Assembly: GCF_045287255.1 (NCBI RefSeq)
Contig: NZ_CP137142.1
Coordinates: forward strand, 1,984,001-2,048,000
Direction: 5' to 3'
DNA from: Henriciella sp045287255
GTDB lineage: Bacteria > Pseudomonadota > Alphaproteobacteria > Caulobacterales > Hyphomonadaceae
Length of the DNA: 64,000 nucleotides
The position numbers were made by a program, and so were the translations under genes. Below the pieces are notes generated by a model, which saw nothing but the letters and a program-made list of their open reading frames with translations, was not told where the DNA came from and did not search any database. Shown one piece after another: positions 42,973 to 51,910 of the stretch (its first letter is position 1; each line of letters starts with the position of its first letter).

Positions 42973-43045
42973 GAATGAATGTTATAACAATTCTCAAGCT
43001 GCTGTAATCATTGACTTTCATCAGGAAGTGCGGTCCAAGCCTAGG

Positions 43046-43957
43046 ATGGCTCACGGACATGCACATAGCGCACATGATCACGCGCATCACCACGCTTTGG
43101 ACAATACTAAGGATGGCCGCCGCCGGGTTGCTATAGCGGCTTTGCTGACCTTCTCATTCATGATCGCGGAGGTCATTGGCGGCCTGATTTCAGGGTCTCT
43201 GGCTCTCCTTGCAGACGCCGCTCACATGCTGACCGATGCTGGCTCCCTGGCCCTGGCATGGCTTGGCTTCAAACTGGCTGAACGTCCTGCCAGCGAGGAA
43301 CGCACTTTCGGCTGGGCCCGCTTCAAGGTTTTGGCAGCTTTTGTAAATGGTCTTACCCTGATCGCCCTTGCAGGCTGGATTATTTTTGAAGCGATTGGGC
43401 GCCTTCTCGACCCACAACCCATTATGGGCAGCTTGATGCTCGGCGTCGCCATAGGTGGACTGGTCGTGAATATCCTCGCCTTCTACGTTCTGCATGGCGG
43501 GGACAAGGATGATCTGAATATGCAGGGCGCCCTATGGCATGTTGCAGGCGACCTGCTCGGCTCAATTGCTGCAATTGGCGCCGCGATCATTATCGTGTTC
43601 ACAGGCTGGACAATGGCAGATCCGATCCTGTCTGTACTGGTTGCGCTGATCATCGCGGTCGGCGGGATCAACCTAGTCCGTAAAACAGGTCACATTCTGA
43701 TTGAAGGCGTGCCGCCCGGCCTCGACCTCAAAGCCATTCGCACAGATCTCAGCACACAAATTGAGGGGGTCAAAAGAGTAACCCACCTCCATGCCTGGGC
43801 CCTCAATGAGCACAAATCGCTGATTACACTGGATGTCTATGTGGACGGTGGCACGTGCCTCGAAGACACCAGAGTTGCAGTGAAGAAGCGGTTGCTCGAT
43901 GAGTTCGGTCTGGACCATGCAACTGTTGAAGTTCTGAGAGATCAGAAAACGTCCTGA
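43046..43957 (+). CDS. Cation diffusion facilitator family metal exporter (CzcD/ZitB-like), 303 aa
   Basis: Inner-membrane Zn(II)/Co(II)/Cd(II):proton antiporter. It has a His-rich N-terminus (MAHGHAHSAHDHAHHHA) and six transmembrane helices. The metal-site residues are in helix 2 (LLADAAHMLTDAGSLALA, H-x3-D) and helix 5 (GALWHVAGDLLGS, H-x3-D), and a ferredoxin-like cytoplasmic C-terminal domain has HLHAWAL. These mark the ZitB/CzcD branch. The start is uncertain: ATG 43046 is chosen; GTG 43028 is possible. A palindrome-containing stretch at 42971-42995 (GTTATAAC core) just upstream may bind a metal regulator, but does not fit a full Zur box. Confidence 0.9.
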   Translation: MAHGHAHSAHDHAHHHALDNTKDGRRRVAIAALLTFSFMIAEVIGGLISGSLALLADAAHMLTDAGSLALAWLGFKLAERPASEERTFGWARFKVLAAFVNGLTLIALAGWIIFEAIGRLLDPQPIMGSLMLGVAIGGLVVNILAFYVLHGGDKDDLNMQGALWHVAGDLLGSIAAIGAAIIIVFTGWTMADPILSVLVALIIAVGGINLVRKTGHILIEGVPPGLDLKAIRTDLSTQIEGVKRVTHLHAWALNEHKSLITLDVYVDGGTCLEDTRVAVKKRLLDEFGLDHATVEVLRDQKTS

Positions 43958-43965
43958 CCATATGG

Positions 43966-43993
43966 AAAAAGGGAGACCAGATAGGCCTCCCTT
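43966..43993 (-). terminator. Intrinsic terminator of the phasin-like gene (convergent region)
   Basis: AAGGGAG (43969-43975) pairs with CTCCCTT (43987-43993), with a further CC/GG pair after one mismatch. On the minus strand the stem is followed by a short U-run (complement of 43966-43970), so it should stop leftward transcription. It lies just after the rightward CDF stop. Confidence 0.7.
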
Positions 43994-44061
43994 CCACACT
44001 CTACGCATACTCTACTGATGCCTAAATAGCACAGTTAAGCGATTGTGCAAACTTGTTTCTC

Positions 44062-44823
44062 CTAAAGCAGACTTCCCTGCGAGAGCGCATCAGCTTGCGC
44101 CCGCCAGTCGTCTCGCCGAATCCGACCCGGAAAACTCATGTCACCTTCCAGAGTCTCCGTCTGTTGATCATTGAGCGCCGCAATCTGCCAGAAATGAAAG
44201 ATGCCAGCTTCATTCAGTTTACGCTCTAGCACCGGACCAATGCCCTTGATTCGCTTCAGGTCGTCAGCCTGGCCTTGAGGTGTTTCCAACCGCCCCTGTT
44301 CATCTAAGGCGGGCTTAGGTTCTGGCCCAGATAGCGTGACAAGCTCCTCACCCATCCGACGCACGCGCGCTTGCAGCTCAGCGTCTGTGAGCTTGCCCTC
44401 AGCGCCAAGCGCGGCAACCATTTCCTCCAAGGCTTCAAGGCGCGCTTTCACCCCCGCCTCGACTGCCGGTCGCGTGTCGACAATCTCGTTGAGACCCAGT
44501 GCCTTGAGTAATGCAGCGCGGTCCATCCCCTTCCCGGCTTTTTTGGCCTTTGGACCATGTGGGCGCAGCGCCTGAATTTGTGCCCCGATTGTTGCAAGCT
44601 GACGCGCAAGTTTAGCATGAGGCTTCCGCTTGCCAGAGCGCTTCGCAGTCGCTTTCTCGAACGCCTTGCCACGCTTGGCCAGTGCTTCAAAAGCATCATC
44701 TGTCTTATGCCCTGAAACATCATGGGCCGCGCCGTAAACCCCGAGGCCAGCTCGCCAGATTTTCTGGGCCAGTTTCCCTGCCTGTCCGGCTGTTAGTTCG
44801 TTCTTGGTGCGCTTTTTCGCCAT
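44062..44823 (-). CDS. Phasin-like protein fused to a helix-hairpin-helix domain, 253 aa
   Basis: The N-terminal 60 residues resemble PhaF/PhaI granule-associated phasins (AQKIWRAGLGVYGAAHDVSG), followed by a Lys/Ala-rich basic linker (ATAKRSGKRKPHAKLARQLA) of histone-like character. The middle is a charged predicted coiled coil (about 125-170). The C-terminal part contains a helix-hairpin-helix, LKRIKGIGPVLERKLNEAGI, of the kind found at the end of some NuoE and ribosomal-protein-like sequences. The combination could tether polyhydroxyalkanoate granules or membranes to nucleic acid; that is inference. No pha gene is adjacent. An own terminator lies at 43966. Confidence 0.6.
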   Translation of the reverse strand: MAKKRTKNELTAGQAGKLAQKIWRAGLGVYGAAHDVSGHKTDDAFEALAKRGKAFEKATAKRSGKRKPHAKLARQLATIGAQIQALRPHGPKAKKAGKGMDRAALLKALGLNEIVDTRPAVEAGVKARLEALEEMVAALGAEGKLTDAELQARVRRMGEELVTLSGPEPKPALDEQGRLETPQGQADDLKRIKGIGPVLERKLNEAGIFHFWQIAALNDQQTETLEGDMSFPGRIRRDDWRAQADALSQGSLL

Positions 44824-44964
44824 GCGATTCTCCTGAAAAACTCTCTGAAAAGTATTGTCACATTACCTTCACAATTTGCCAATTTTGTCCATCACTGCCC
44901 CGCATGACTGGCCATTTTTTAACCTGCCCCCACATTGTTGAAACAGTGGTGAGAAAAGCGATTG

Positions 44965-46440
44965 ATGATCATGACCAGGACACGGCCAAGCTACCTTGAT
45001 CTCCCCGAAGGACTTTACAGCGAAGTCCCCACCAGCCGCTTTCCGGACCCTACCCTATTTGCAGCCAATCAGGAGTTCGCCAAGACATTCGAGCTTGGCC
45101 CAGACTGGTTCCAATCGCCAGAGACGATCGCTGCGCTCAGTGGTCGCCAGCCCCTCTATGAAGGCGCTCCGATCGCGATGGCCTATTCCGGTCACCAGTT
45201 TGGACACTATGCACCTTTGCTCGGCGATGGGCGTGCCATGCTGGCAGGTGCATTGTACGATACAAGCGGCCACGAGCATGAGCTGCATCTCAAAGGCAGT
45301 GGCCTGACCCCATTTTCCCGCGGCGGCGATGGCAAGGCGACGCTCGGCGCTGCGATCCGCGAATACATTGTCAGCGAAGCTATGGCCGCGCTTGGCGTGC
45401 CGAGTTCTCGCAGCCTTGCCATTCTGACGACGGGTGAACGGATCATGCGACAGCAAGGGCCTCTGCTTGGCGCGGTGCTGGCGCGAACAGCACGCAGTCA
45501 CCTGCGTGTTGGGACGTTCCAGTATACAGCGGCCAATCATGATGAAGATACGCTGCGGGCGCTGGCTGATTTTGCAATCGAGCGTCTTGATCCAGACCTC
45601 ATGGACCTTGGCGATCAAAGGTATGCGGCCTTCTTGACCCGGATTGCTGATCGACAGGCAAAACTGATCGCACAATGGATGTCTTTTGGCTTCATCCATG
45701 GCGTCATGAATACAGACAATATGACCCTCTCGGGCGAGACTATCGATTATGGCCCCTGCGCATTCATGGATGCGTTTCACCCCGCCCGCGTGTTCAGCTC
45801 GATTGACCATTATGGCCGCTATGCCTGGAACAAACAGCCTGAAATTGGCCTGTGGAATCTCAGTCGTCTGGCTGAAGCTATGCTTCCTCTTTTTGGTAAG
45901 GAAGAAGCCGACCAGATCGCAGCTGCCGAAGCCGCTCTGAAAGACTATCCCGCACAGTTTAAAACCGCGTGGATGGCCGCCATGGCTGCCAAGCTTGGCC
46001 TTGATGAGGCCAGTGATCATGAGGCTTTCATTGAGGAAACGCTGTCCCTCCTATTCGAAGGCAAAGCCGATTTCACACGCGCGTTTACAGCGTTAACGCG
46101 CTATGCCCATGGCGACTCCCCGAGTGCCTTTATCGGTGAATTTGAACAGGCTGACCCGGCTCGGGATTGGCTGAACAATTGGGAGGCCATCACGGATAAC
46201 CCTGCTCAGCTAGATGCGTCTCGTCTTAATGGTATGCGCGCAGTAAACCCCGTTCGTATCGCGCGTAACCATCAGGTTGAAGTCGCGATCAACGCGGCGG
46301 AAAACCATAGCAATAGCAAGCCGTTTCATGCACTCTTAGAGGCCATAAAAGCTCCATTTGTGGAAGATTCCGCCCTTGCGGCCTATGAGGCAGCTCCTGA
46401 GCCTGAAGAAGTGGTTCAACAGACCTTCTGCGGCACATGA
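44965..46440 (+). CDS. selO: Protein adenylyltransferase SelO (YdiU), 491 aa
   Basis: Pseudokinase that AMPylates proteins, linked to oxidative stress. Family motifs: YSGHQFGHYAPLLGDGRAML, LHLKGSGLTPFSRGGDGKAT, MNTDNMTLSGETIDYGPCAF (the inverted-ATP catalytic Asn and Asp). The usual C-terminal Sec/Cys motif of eukaryotic SelO is represented by a near-terminal Cys (TFCGT), so the redox-active Cys seems kept. ATG 44965 is chosen; ATG 44971 is also possible. No operon partner. Confidence 0.94.
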   Translation: MIMTRTRPSYLDLPEGLYSEVPTSRFPDPTLFAANQEFAKTFELGPDWFQSPETIAALSGRQPLYEGAPIAMAYSGHQFGHYAPLLGDGRAMLAGALYDTSGHEHELHLKGSGLTPFSRGGDGKATLGAAIREYIVSEAMAALGVPSSRSLAILTTGERIMRQQGPLLGAVLARTARSHLRVGTFQYTAANHDEDTLRALADFAIERLDPDLMDLGDQRYAAFLTRIADRQAKLIAQWMSFGFIHGVMNTDNMTLSGETIDYGPCAFMDAFHPARVFSSIDHYGRYAWNKQPEIGLWNLSRLAEAMLPLFGKEEADQIAAAEAALKDYPAQFKTAWMAAMAAKLGLDEASDHEAFIEETLSLLFEGKADFTRAFTALTRYAHGDSPSAFIGEFEQADPARDWLNNWEAITDNPAQLDASRLNGMRAVNPVRIARNHQVEVAINAAENHSNSKPFHALLEAIKAPFVEDSALAAYEAAPEPEEVVQQTFCGT

Positions 46441-46550
46441 GGCACCGGGGCCACACCCTCTGAGGACCTGCGCCAGAGCGGCAAGATCAGGCTTGACGCT
46501 CGCTATACCTGTGTCAGCTTTAATTTTACGTAATCTGAAAGGGTTCGATC

Positions 46551-46955
46551 TTGATCGGAATTGTGGTTGTCAGCCATGGGGAACTCGCGCGTGAACTCGT
46601 GCGCGCAGCAGAGCATGTGGTTGGCAAGCAGCCTGCTTTCCGGTCCATCTCCATCGAAGCCGAAGATGACATGGAAGACCGTCGCGATGAGATTCGCGAA
46701 ACCGTTAGAGATTGTGACAGCGGCAAAGGCGTGATCATCCTGACCGACATGTTTGGTGGCACACCCTCCAACCTGGCTTTATCGAATCTGGCCCCGGGAA
46801 AGGTCGACGTAGTGGGCGGAGTAAACCTGCCCATGCTGATCCACCTGGTTCAGGTTCGCTCTGACCTGACCCTGCAGGAAGCCGCGCAAGCTGCCGCAGA
46901 TGCAGGGCAGCGCTATATCCGCATCGGCTCAGAAGTACTGGGCAAGAGCAAATGA
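46551..46955 (+). CDS. PTS EIIA component, mannose/Ntr-regulatory type, 134 aa
   Basis: Soluble EIIA-Man-type protein. The phospho-acceptor His9 is in GIVVVSHGELAREL, and TDMFGGTPSNLAL is the family core. Alphaproteobacteria use this with HPr as a regulatory phosphorelay rather than for sugar uptake. No EIIB/EIIC genes are here. The only start giving the family N-terminus is the TTG at 46551, with a GAAAGGG upstream. The stop overlaps the HPr start (ATGA). Confidence 0.92.
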   Translation: MIGIVVVSHGELARELVRAAEHVVGKQPAFRSISIEAEDDMEDRRDEIRETVRDCDSGKGVIILTDMFGGTPSNLALSNLAPGKVDVVGGVNLPMLIHLVQVRSDLTLQEAAQAAADAGQRYIRIGSEVLGKSK

Positions 46956-47257
46956 ACAACGCCGTAAAGACGCGCGACGTCGAAATCGTCAATCATAAAG
47001 GCTTGCATGCGCGTGCTTCAGCAAAGCTCGCCGGCCTCGCCACAGATTTGCCGGTCAAAGTTCTCGTCAGCCATGATGGTGAAAGCGCCGATGCACGATC
47101 AATCATGGACCTGCTCTGCCTCGGCGCAGGGATCGGCTCGATAATCACGCTTCAGGCCGAGGGGGAGGACGCTGACGCAGCCCTTGATGCGGTGGTCGCA
47201 CTCATTGCGGATGGCTTCGGCGAACTGAGCGAAGAACGTTCAAACGCCTGCAAGTAA
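46952..47257 (+). CDS. HPr-family phosphocarrier protein, 101 aa
   Basis: Phosphocarrier of the PTS. The active His19 is in NHKGLHARASAKLAG, and Ser50 in ADARSIMDLLCLGA is where HPr kinase would phosphorylate. There are a few more residues at both ends than in enteric HPr. Overlaps the EIIA gene by 4 nt, forming the regulatory pair usual for alphaproteobacteria. The HPr kinase (hprK) and enzyme I genes are not in the window; upstream lies selO. Confidence 0.94.
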   Translation: MNNAVKTRDVEIVNHKGLHARASAKLAGLATDLPVKVLVSHDGESADARSIMDLLCLGAGIGSIITLQAEGEDADAALDAVVALIADGFGELSEERSNACK

Positions 47258-47262
47258 GCAGC

Positions 47263-48714
47263 CTAGAGCACAAGCGGTGCGAGCCAGAACCCAATCACTG
47301 TGATCACCACGGCGGCGATTAAGTTGATCCGTAGCCCCCGCTTCATCATTTGCTCAATCGTCACACGATCAGTTGCATAAATGATCGCGTTCGGTGCGGT
47401 TGCGACTGGCAACATAAAGGCACAACTCGCTGCCACCGCCGCCGGGGCGAGAAGGCTGGCTGGCGCAACGCCAACGCCAACGGATAAAGACCCCAAGATC
47501 GGAGCCAGAGTCGTCATGGTCGCAACATTACTGGTCAACTCCGTCAGGAAGATGACCAGTAAAACGACTGCTGCAATAAACAGGATCGGAGGCCAGCCGC
47601 CCATAACGGACAAGGCCTCGCCAATCCACGCTGACAGACCCGTATTACTAACCGCCCGCCCAAGGGCAATACCGCCGCCAAACAGGAGGAGGACCCCCCA
47701 AGGCAGTTTTACTGCCTCGTCCCAAGCCAGGAGTGCACGCTTTTCCCCACCCCCCGCAGGCACCAAAAACACCAGAACGGCCCCAAGGACGGCGATCATC
47801 ATATCCACCTGCGCGCCACTATACTGCGCCAGCGTGTCCCAACCGAGCGCTTCTGCGAGCATGACCCACCATAGCCGCCCCATCCACAAGAAAGCGATCA
47901 GAGCAAACACCATTGCAATCCGGACTTCAGGCACCGTCATTTTACCCAGCGCCGCACGCTCCTCATGCACGACCTGCATCGCTGCCTCGCCATCATGGAT
48001 CGGGTTGATTTCACGGGTCACAACCCACCATACGGCTGGGATGAGGACCGCCACCGTTGGCAAACCAAATGCCATCCATTGTGGGAAACCGATGCTGGCG
48101 CCTGTTTCCTTTTGCAACCAGTCAATCGCGATCAAATTGGTCGGTGTTCCGATTGGTGTCCCGACGCCACCAATCGAGGCCGCATAGCAAACCCCCAACA
48201 GGAGAGCGATTGTAAACTTTGGATCGCGTGTGCTGAGCGCAGCTGCGGCCGACAGCGCGATCGGGACCATCATCAGGGTACTGGCTGTGTTTGAAATCCA
48301 CATGGAGAGGACAGCAGTGGCCAGCATGAAGCCCCCCACCAGAGCGCGGGGGGACGCCCCGACCATGGAGACGACTCTCAGAGCGATACGCTTATGCAGC
48401 CCCCATCGCTCAATCCCCAGCGCCAGAATAAAACCACCCAGAAGCAGCAAAACAATGTGATGGGCGTAACTTGCTCCAACCGCCGTCGGCGCGCCAGCTC
48501 CAACCAGCGGCAGCACGATCAAGGGCAAGAGTGAGGTTACCGGGATCGGGATAGGCTCGGTCGCCCACCAGATGGCCATCCACACCATCAAGGCTCCAGT
48601 CGCCCAAGCAGCAAAACTCAAGCCTTCGGGCACGCCAGAAAGCAGCATCACAGACGCCAGAACAGGCCCGGCAATCAGACCAATTGTCTTGGGCAAAGAA
48701 CGCGAGTCACTCAT
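47263..48714 (-). CDS. DASS/SLC13-family dicarboxylate (or sulfate) transporter, 483 aa
   Basis: Sodium-coupled anion transporter with about eleven to thirteen membrane segments. Both SNT-type substrate/sodium motifs are seen: ISNTASTLMMVPIA in the first half and LTSNVATMTTLAPI in the second. The region WWATEPIPIPVTSLLPL is typical of the family, which imports C4-dicarboxylates, citrate or sulfate. The stop is 6 nt from the convergent HPr stop. It is not in an operon. Confidence 0.9.
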   Translation of the reverse strand: MSDSRSLPKTIGLIAGPVLASVMLLSGVPEGLSFAAWATGALMVWMAIWWATEPIPIPVTSLLPLIVLPLVGAGAPTAVGASYAHHIVLLLLGGFILALGIERWGLHKRIALRVVSMVGASPRALVGGFMLATAVLSMWISNTASTLMMVPIALSAAAALSTRDPKFTIALLLGVCYAASIGGVGTPIGTPTNLIAIDWLQKETGASIGFPQWMAFGLPTVAVLIPAVWWVVTREINPIHDGEAAMQVVHEERAALGKMTVPEVRIAMVFALIAFLWMGRLWWVMLAEALGWDTLAQYSGAQVDMMIAVLGAVLVFLVPAGGGEKRALLAWDEAVKLPWGVLLLFGGGIALGRAVSNTGLSAWIGEALSVMGGWPPILFIAAVVLLVIFLTELTSNVATMTTLAPILGSLSVGVGVAPASLLAPAAVAASCAFMLPVATAPNAIIYATDRVTIEQMMKRGLRINLIAAVVITVIGFWLAPLVL

Positions 48715-48768
48715 GCAGCCATGGGCTCATGCAAGGCAAAGGTGTCAAGTCTAGAGTCCTGTAAACTG

Positions 48769-49356
48769 TCAGGAATAGCGCTTGGCCATCATTTTGCGCC
48801 CCTCAGCGGCAAAATGGGCGCGCTGACGCGCAATGGCTGGTGCAACAGGTCGACGCAAAGGCTTCTTAGCAGAGACGAGTGGAGCAATGATGGCTGGTGC
48901 TTCTGTCGGCTCTTGTTTGATCTTTTTGCCTTTTGGCTTCTGTCCCTGCCGCAATAACCAGACAGCGATGCCGAGCAAAATTGCCCCTGCCGCAGCGCCT
49001 GCCACAGCACCTTCTCCAACACTCGGGTCACGCCACCAGCCTGTTTCAAAATCAACGAGGAAAACACATGGGAAACCGGCTGTGCAGCCCATGATATACC
49101 ACAGGACACCGCCTCGTGCGCGCTGCCCCACAGTTAGGGCCGACGCATACAGACTAAGCGCGGCCAGAAAATACGGCGCGCCGTAGACGATACCAAGCTC
49201 GCGCCAATCAATCGCTGGTAAACCTTCAAGTGGGTCTTTCTCCAGAACCAATGCCGCAAACATCATAATGCTCGGCCAGCGAATGGCCGCCATCGCACCG
49301 AAGGCAAAAGCGATCGCATAGAAGGCGATCAGAAGAGCGATGATCTGGCGCGGCAT
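48769..49356 (-). CDS. Four-helix membrane protein with basic tail, 195 aa
   Basis: Function not recognised. Four predicted transmembrane helices (for example IIALLIAFYAIAFAFGAMAA, APYFLAALSLYASALTVG, GAVAGAAAGAILLGIAVWLL), then a cytoplasmic tail of about 60 residues rich in Lys, Arg and Pro (KPKGKKIKQEP, KKPLRRPVAPAIARQRAHF). Start uncertain: ATG 49356 or ATG 49380; the longer frame to 49518 overlaps the divergent gene and is rejected. It diverges from a DUF3429 gene. Confidence 0.6.
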   Translation of the reverse strand: MPRQIIALLIAFYAIAFAFGAMAAIRWPSIMMFAALVLEKDPLEGLPAIDWRELGIVYGAPYFLAALSLYASALTVGQRARGGVLWYIMGCTAGFPCVFLVDFETGWWRDPSVGEGAVAGAAAGAILLGIAVWLLRQGQKPKGKKIKQEPTEAPAIIAPLVSAKKPLRRPVAPAIARQRAHFAAEGRKMMAKRYS

Positions 49357-49414
49357 GACAAAACAATACCACACAGCCATTGACGCAGCATGAATGCTAT
49401 CCAAGTGATTTACC

Positions 49415-49864
49415 ATGAATAAGATACCGATTCCCAAAACTCCGCTGGCTTTGACCCTATCCGGCATCCTGCCTTTTGCTGGTCTGGCCTTTGCGATCTG
49501 GCACTGGCGTGGCGACATCGCTTTGCAGCAAACGGCCGCCCTCTGGTTGCTCGTCTATGGCGCTGTGATCGCTAGTTTCCTTGGGGGTGTGCGCTGGGGC
49601 GCGGCGATGACAAAAAGCGACAAGCCTTCAGCTTCAACCCTGGCACTCGCAGTCCTGCCACCACTTATTGCATGGGTGCTGGTCGGCTTGTTTTTCCGCT
49701 ATTTAAGCGCCGAAATTTTCCTCGCCATGGCGGTCCTGCTTGCCTTGCTCTACATCTGGGACAGAGGGAGCATGAGCCTGCAAAGTTGGTATCGTGATTT
49801 ACGCATCTGGCCGACGATGGGAGCAACGGCAAGCTTGCTCGCAGCCTATCTTTTACTCCGCTAA
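49415..49864 (+). CDS. DUF3429 family membrane protein, 149 aa
   Basis: Short integral membrane protein with five hydrophobic segments. The family signature ASFLGGVRWGAAM sits in helix 2-3 and LQSWYRDLRIWPT before the last helix. The family is widespread in proteobacteria and has no known activity. Overlaps the convergent dsbB stop by 12 nt. The length matches other members. Confidence 0.85.
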   Translation: MNKIPIPKTPLALTLSGILPFAGLAFAIWHWRGDIALQQTAALWLLVYGAVIASFLGGVRWGAAMTKSDKPSASTLALAVLPPLIAWVLVGLFFRYLSAEIFLAMAVLLALLYIWDRGSMSLQSWYRDLRIWPTMGATASLLAAYLLLR

Positions 49865-50395
49865 GGCGGGCATCGGTCGCGCACCAAAAGTGACCCCTGC
49901 TGCCTTAAAACTGATCACGGACAGGACGGCGGAAGCCACCATGTTCCAGCCCGCCATGGACAGACCAAACCGCCCACCGAAGGGATCGGTTTCACAGCTG
50001 GCAACTGCCTGCGGCTGATCAATTGCGCCGAGGTCCAGCGCCATCACATCAACCGCCAAGGCTGCACCGCACCCTGAAGGTGCCGGCCACCAGCTATACT
50101 CGACCCCGGCATGATAGCCAGCCACAACCGCCCCGGTCAGGAAAACCAAGCCCAGCATAATGTTAATGGCAAACATGAAACGCGGATTCTGACGATACTG
50201 CCACAGAACAAGAGCGGTAATCGCCATGGCAACGACGGCCCAGTATACTTCGCGCTGACGCAAGCATAACGGGCATGGCGCCAGAAGCGCGAACCGCTCA
50301 AACGCATGCGCTGCGCCCAACATGAATAATGAAGCCAACAAGGCCAATGCTGGCCAGCGCCATGTTCTGAGAATGTCGTCGATTGGTCTAACCAT
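49853..50395 (-). CDS. dsbB: Disulfide bond formation protein DsbB, 180 aa
   Basis: Inner-membrane quinone reductase that reoxidises DsbA. The first periplasmic pair is CPLC in FALLAPCPLCLRQREVYW; the second loop supplies Cys in APSGCGAA and AVASCETDPF. Four helices as expected. Slightly long second loop, as in many alphaproteobacteria. Its presence fits the several Cys-rich exported proteins of the window. dsbA is not nearby. Convergent overlap with the DUF3429 gene. Confidence 0.9.
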   Translation of the reverse strand: MVRPIDDILRTWRWPALALLASLFMLGAAHAFERFALLAPCPLCLRQREVYWAVVAMAITALVLWQYRQNPRFMFAINIMLGLVFLTGAVVAGYHAGVEYSWWPAPSGCGAALAVDVMALDLGAIDQPQAVASCETDPFGGRFGLSMAGWNMVASAVLSVISFKAAGVTFGARPMPALAE

Positions 50396-50484
50396 CGTGA
50401 ATGCCCTAGCGGTATCATCGACAGATAGTCACGCCATTACCCCGTTGTCACTGCGTCACGCCAGCGCGCCAGATTAAACGTCTG

Positions 50485-51111
50485 TTATAAGGAAGCGATG
50501 ATTTGGCGGATCAGGTCAGTCGCAGCATCGAAGCCAAACATTGCCGCCAGCACCAGAAGGCTGATCCAGATACTGCCGATAATCAGGCCAAGGATAACCA
50601 GAATGCCGTCCCGCGACATCAGGCCAAAAGCGGCAATCGCCACACCAATACCGGGCATTGTGTTCGTGCTCGGCAGTGGAATCAGGATTGACGCGCAGAA
50701 GACTGTCAGGAAGACTGCAACCAGTCTTTCTGCCTTAGATCCGGTTAGCCAGCTCAGGCGGGGATGGGAAATATGCTCCAGCCATCCAAACCATTTGCGC
50801 CCGAAAGTCGCCATGCGCGTCAGGCCCGCCTTGTCGATTTTCCGCTGACCAAACTTCTCGGGCAACCATGGCTCTTCACGCCCGGCTAGCATCTGCAGGG
50901 TCAGCGCCATCATCGGCAAAGCCACGATCTGTGGCACCAGATAGAGGAAGGGAATCGCACAAGGCAGCGCCAGCAAGAATAGCGCGGCTCCAAAGGCGCG
51001 TTCGTCCAGACGATCCATGATCTGATGCAAGCTAAACCCGTCCGGCGCAGCCTCTTGAGCCATGGCTTCAAGAGATTGCAGGAAGGTACGCGCTGAAGGG
51101 TTTTCCGTCAT
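50485..51111 (-). CDS. ExoD family exopolysaccharide synthesis protein, 208 aa
   Basis: Membrane protein of the ExoD family, first linked to exopolysaccharide production and alkali tolerance in rhizobia. It begins with a soluble segment (GFSLHQIMDRLDERAFGAAL, then FLLALPCAIP), and has PEKFGQRKIDK and four hydrophobic segments. The central RLVAVFLTVFCASILIPLPS is a family hallmark. Mechanism unknown. Leftward, 89 nt from dsbB; probably separately transcribed. Confidence 0.88.
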   Translation of the reverse strand: MTENPSARTFLQSLEAMAQEAAPDGFSLHQIMDRLDERAFGAALFLLALPCAIPFLYLVPQIVALPMMALTLQMLAGREEPWLPEKFGQRKIDKAGLTRMATFGRKWFGWLEHISHPRLSWLTGSKAERLVAVFLTVFCASILIPLPSTNTMPGIGVAIAAFGLMSRDGILVILGLIIGSIWISLLVLAAMFGFDAATDLIRQIIASL

Positions 51112-51160
51112 ACGCCGCCTTTAGCGAAGTTCGCCCCGCAGGCAAAGCTGATCCTGTGTT

Positions 51161-51832
51161 CTAGCTGAACCGTCGCAGCAAATTGGCGATGGCTTTGGAT
51201 AGAGTCAGCATCTCAGGCGACTGCGGATCGTGCGTTTCACTCAGCGTCGCTTTCAAGTTTGTCAGATCAAATAGGGTCTCACGATCATCTGGCCGCGCGA
51301 TCAGGCTTTCAGCCCACCCCACACAAACCACCCGCTCTCCTTTGCTCACGGGCGAAACCTGATGCAGACTAGTCGATGGATAAACCACCATATCCCCTGC
51401 TTTAAGCTTCAAGCTTTGTGTGGCTCCCGCATGCTCAATAACCAGTTCCCCGCCCTGATACGTATCGGGGTCCGACAAGAAGAGCGTAAAGGAGACATCG
51501 GTTCGTATCTGACCTGCTGCTGTCCCCATGAAGGGGTTGTCGACATGCAAGCCATAGCCGCCTCCGTCTCCTGTCTTACTGACCAGGAGCGGCGTAAACT
51601 GGCGTGGGCGGGCCGCCGCTACAAAAACTGGGTGTGTGACAATCGCCGCCATCAGAAGCTTTCGCAGCTTCGCGCCCGTCCGTGATGTGAGGTCTGCCTG
51701 CTGGTTATGCTTCACTTGCGCCGCAGTGACCCCAGCCGTTTGCGCGCCATCTTTCCACGCCAAAGTCGCAACAAGTTGTTTGACCTCGGAAAGGCTCTCA
51801 GCATCCAACAGATCAGAAATCGTAATCAGCAT
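51161..51832 (-). CDS. PKHD-type Fe(II)/2-oxoglutarate dioxygenase (PiuC/YbiX-like), 223 aa
   Basis: Dioxygenase of the PiuC/YbiX family associated with iron uptake through outer-membrane receptors. The iron ligands are in YGLHVDNPFMG (H-x-D) and SLHQVSPV (second His); the 2-oxoglutarate-binding Arg is in GERVVCVGWAES. Two adjacent ATGs (51835, 51832) are possible; the second has better spacing from GGGAAG. A Fur-box-like sequence lies 13 nt upstream, which fits iron repression. No TonB receptor is adjacent in the window. Confidence 0.88.
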   Translation of the reverse strand: MLITISDLLDAESLSEVKQLVATLAWKDGAQTAGVTAAQVKHNQQADLTSRTGAKLRKLLMAAIVTHPVFVAAARPRQFTPLLVSKTGDGGGYGLHVDNPFMGTAAGQIRTDVSFTLFLSDPDTYQGGELVIEHAGATQSLKLKAGDMVVYPSTSLHQVSPVSKGERVVCVGWAESLIARPDDRETLFDLTNLKATLSETHDPQSPEMLTLSKAIANLLRRFS

Positions 51833-51844
51833 CATCTTCCCACT

Positions 51845-51864
51845 TGCGAATGATTATCAATAAG
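51845..51864. promoter_or_regulatory. Fur-box-like operator
   Basis: On the minus strand CTTATTGATAATCATTCGCA; one half (TTGATAATCATT) matches the Fur consensus GATAATGATAATCATTATC well, the other half is weaker. It sits between the divergent PiuC-like dioxygenase (start 51832) and lipoprotein (start 51911) genes, and could control both. Confidence 0.55.
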
Positions 51865-51910
51865 CTCATACTGTAGCTGTACGAATAGTAAACGCATCAA
51901 GGACAAATCC

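Noticed and set aside
42971..42995. Zur-like palindrome upstream of the CDF exporter
   Set aside because: The core GTTATAAC lacks the central bases of a Zur box (GTTATAnTATAAC), and its outer GAGAAT/ATTCTC arms could be chance; kept only as a remark in the CDF entry.
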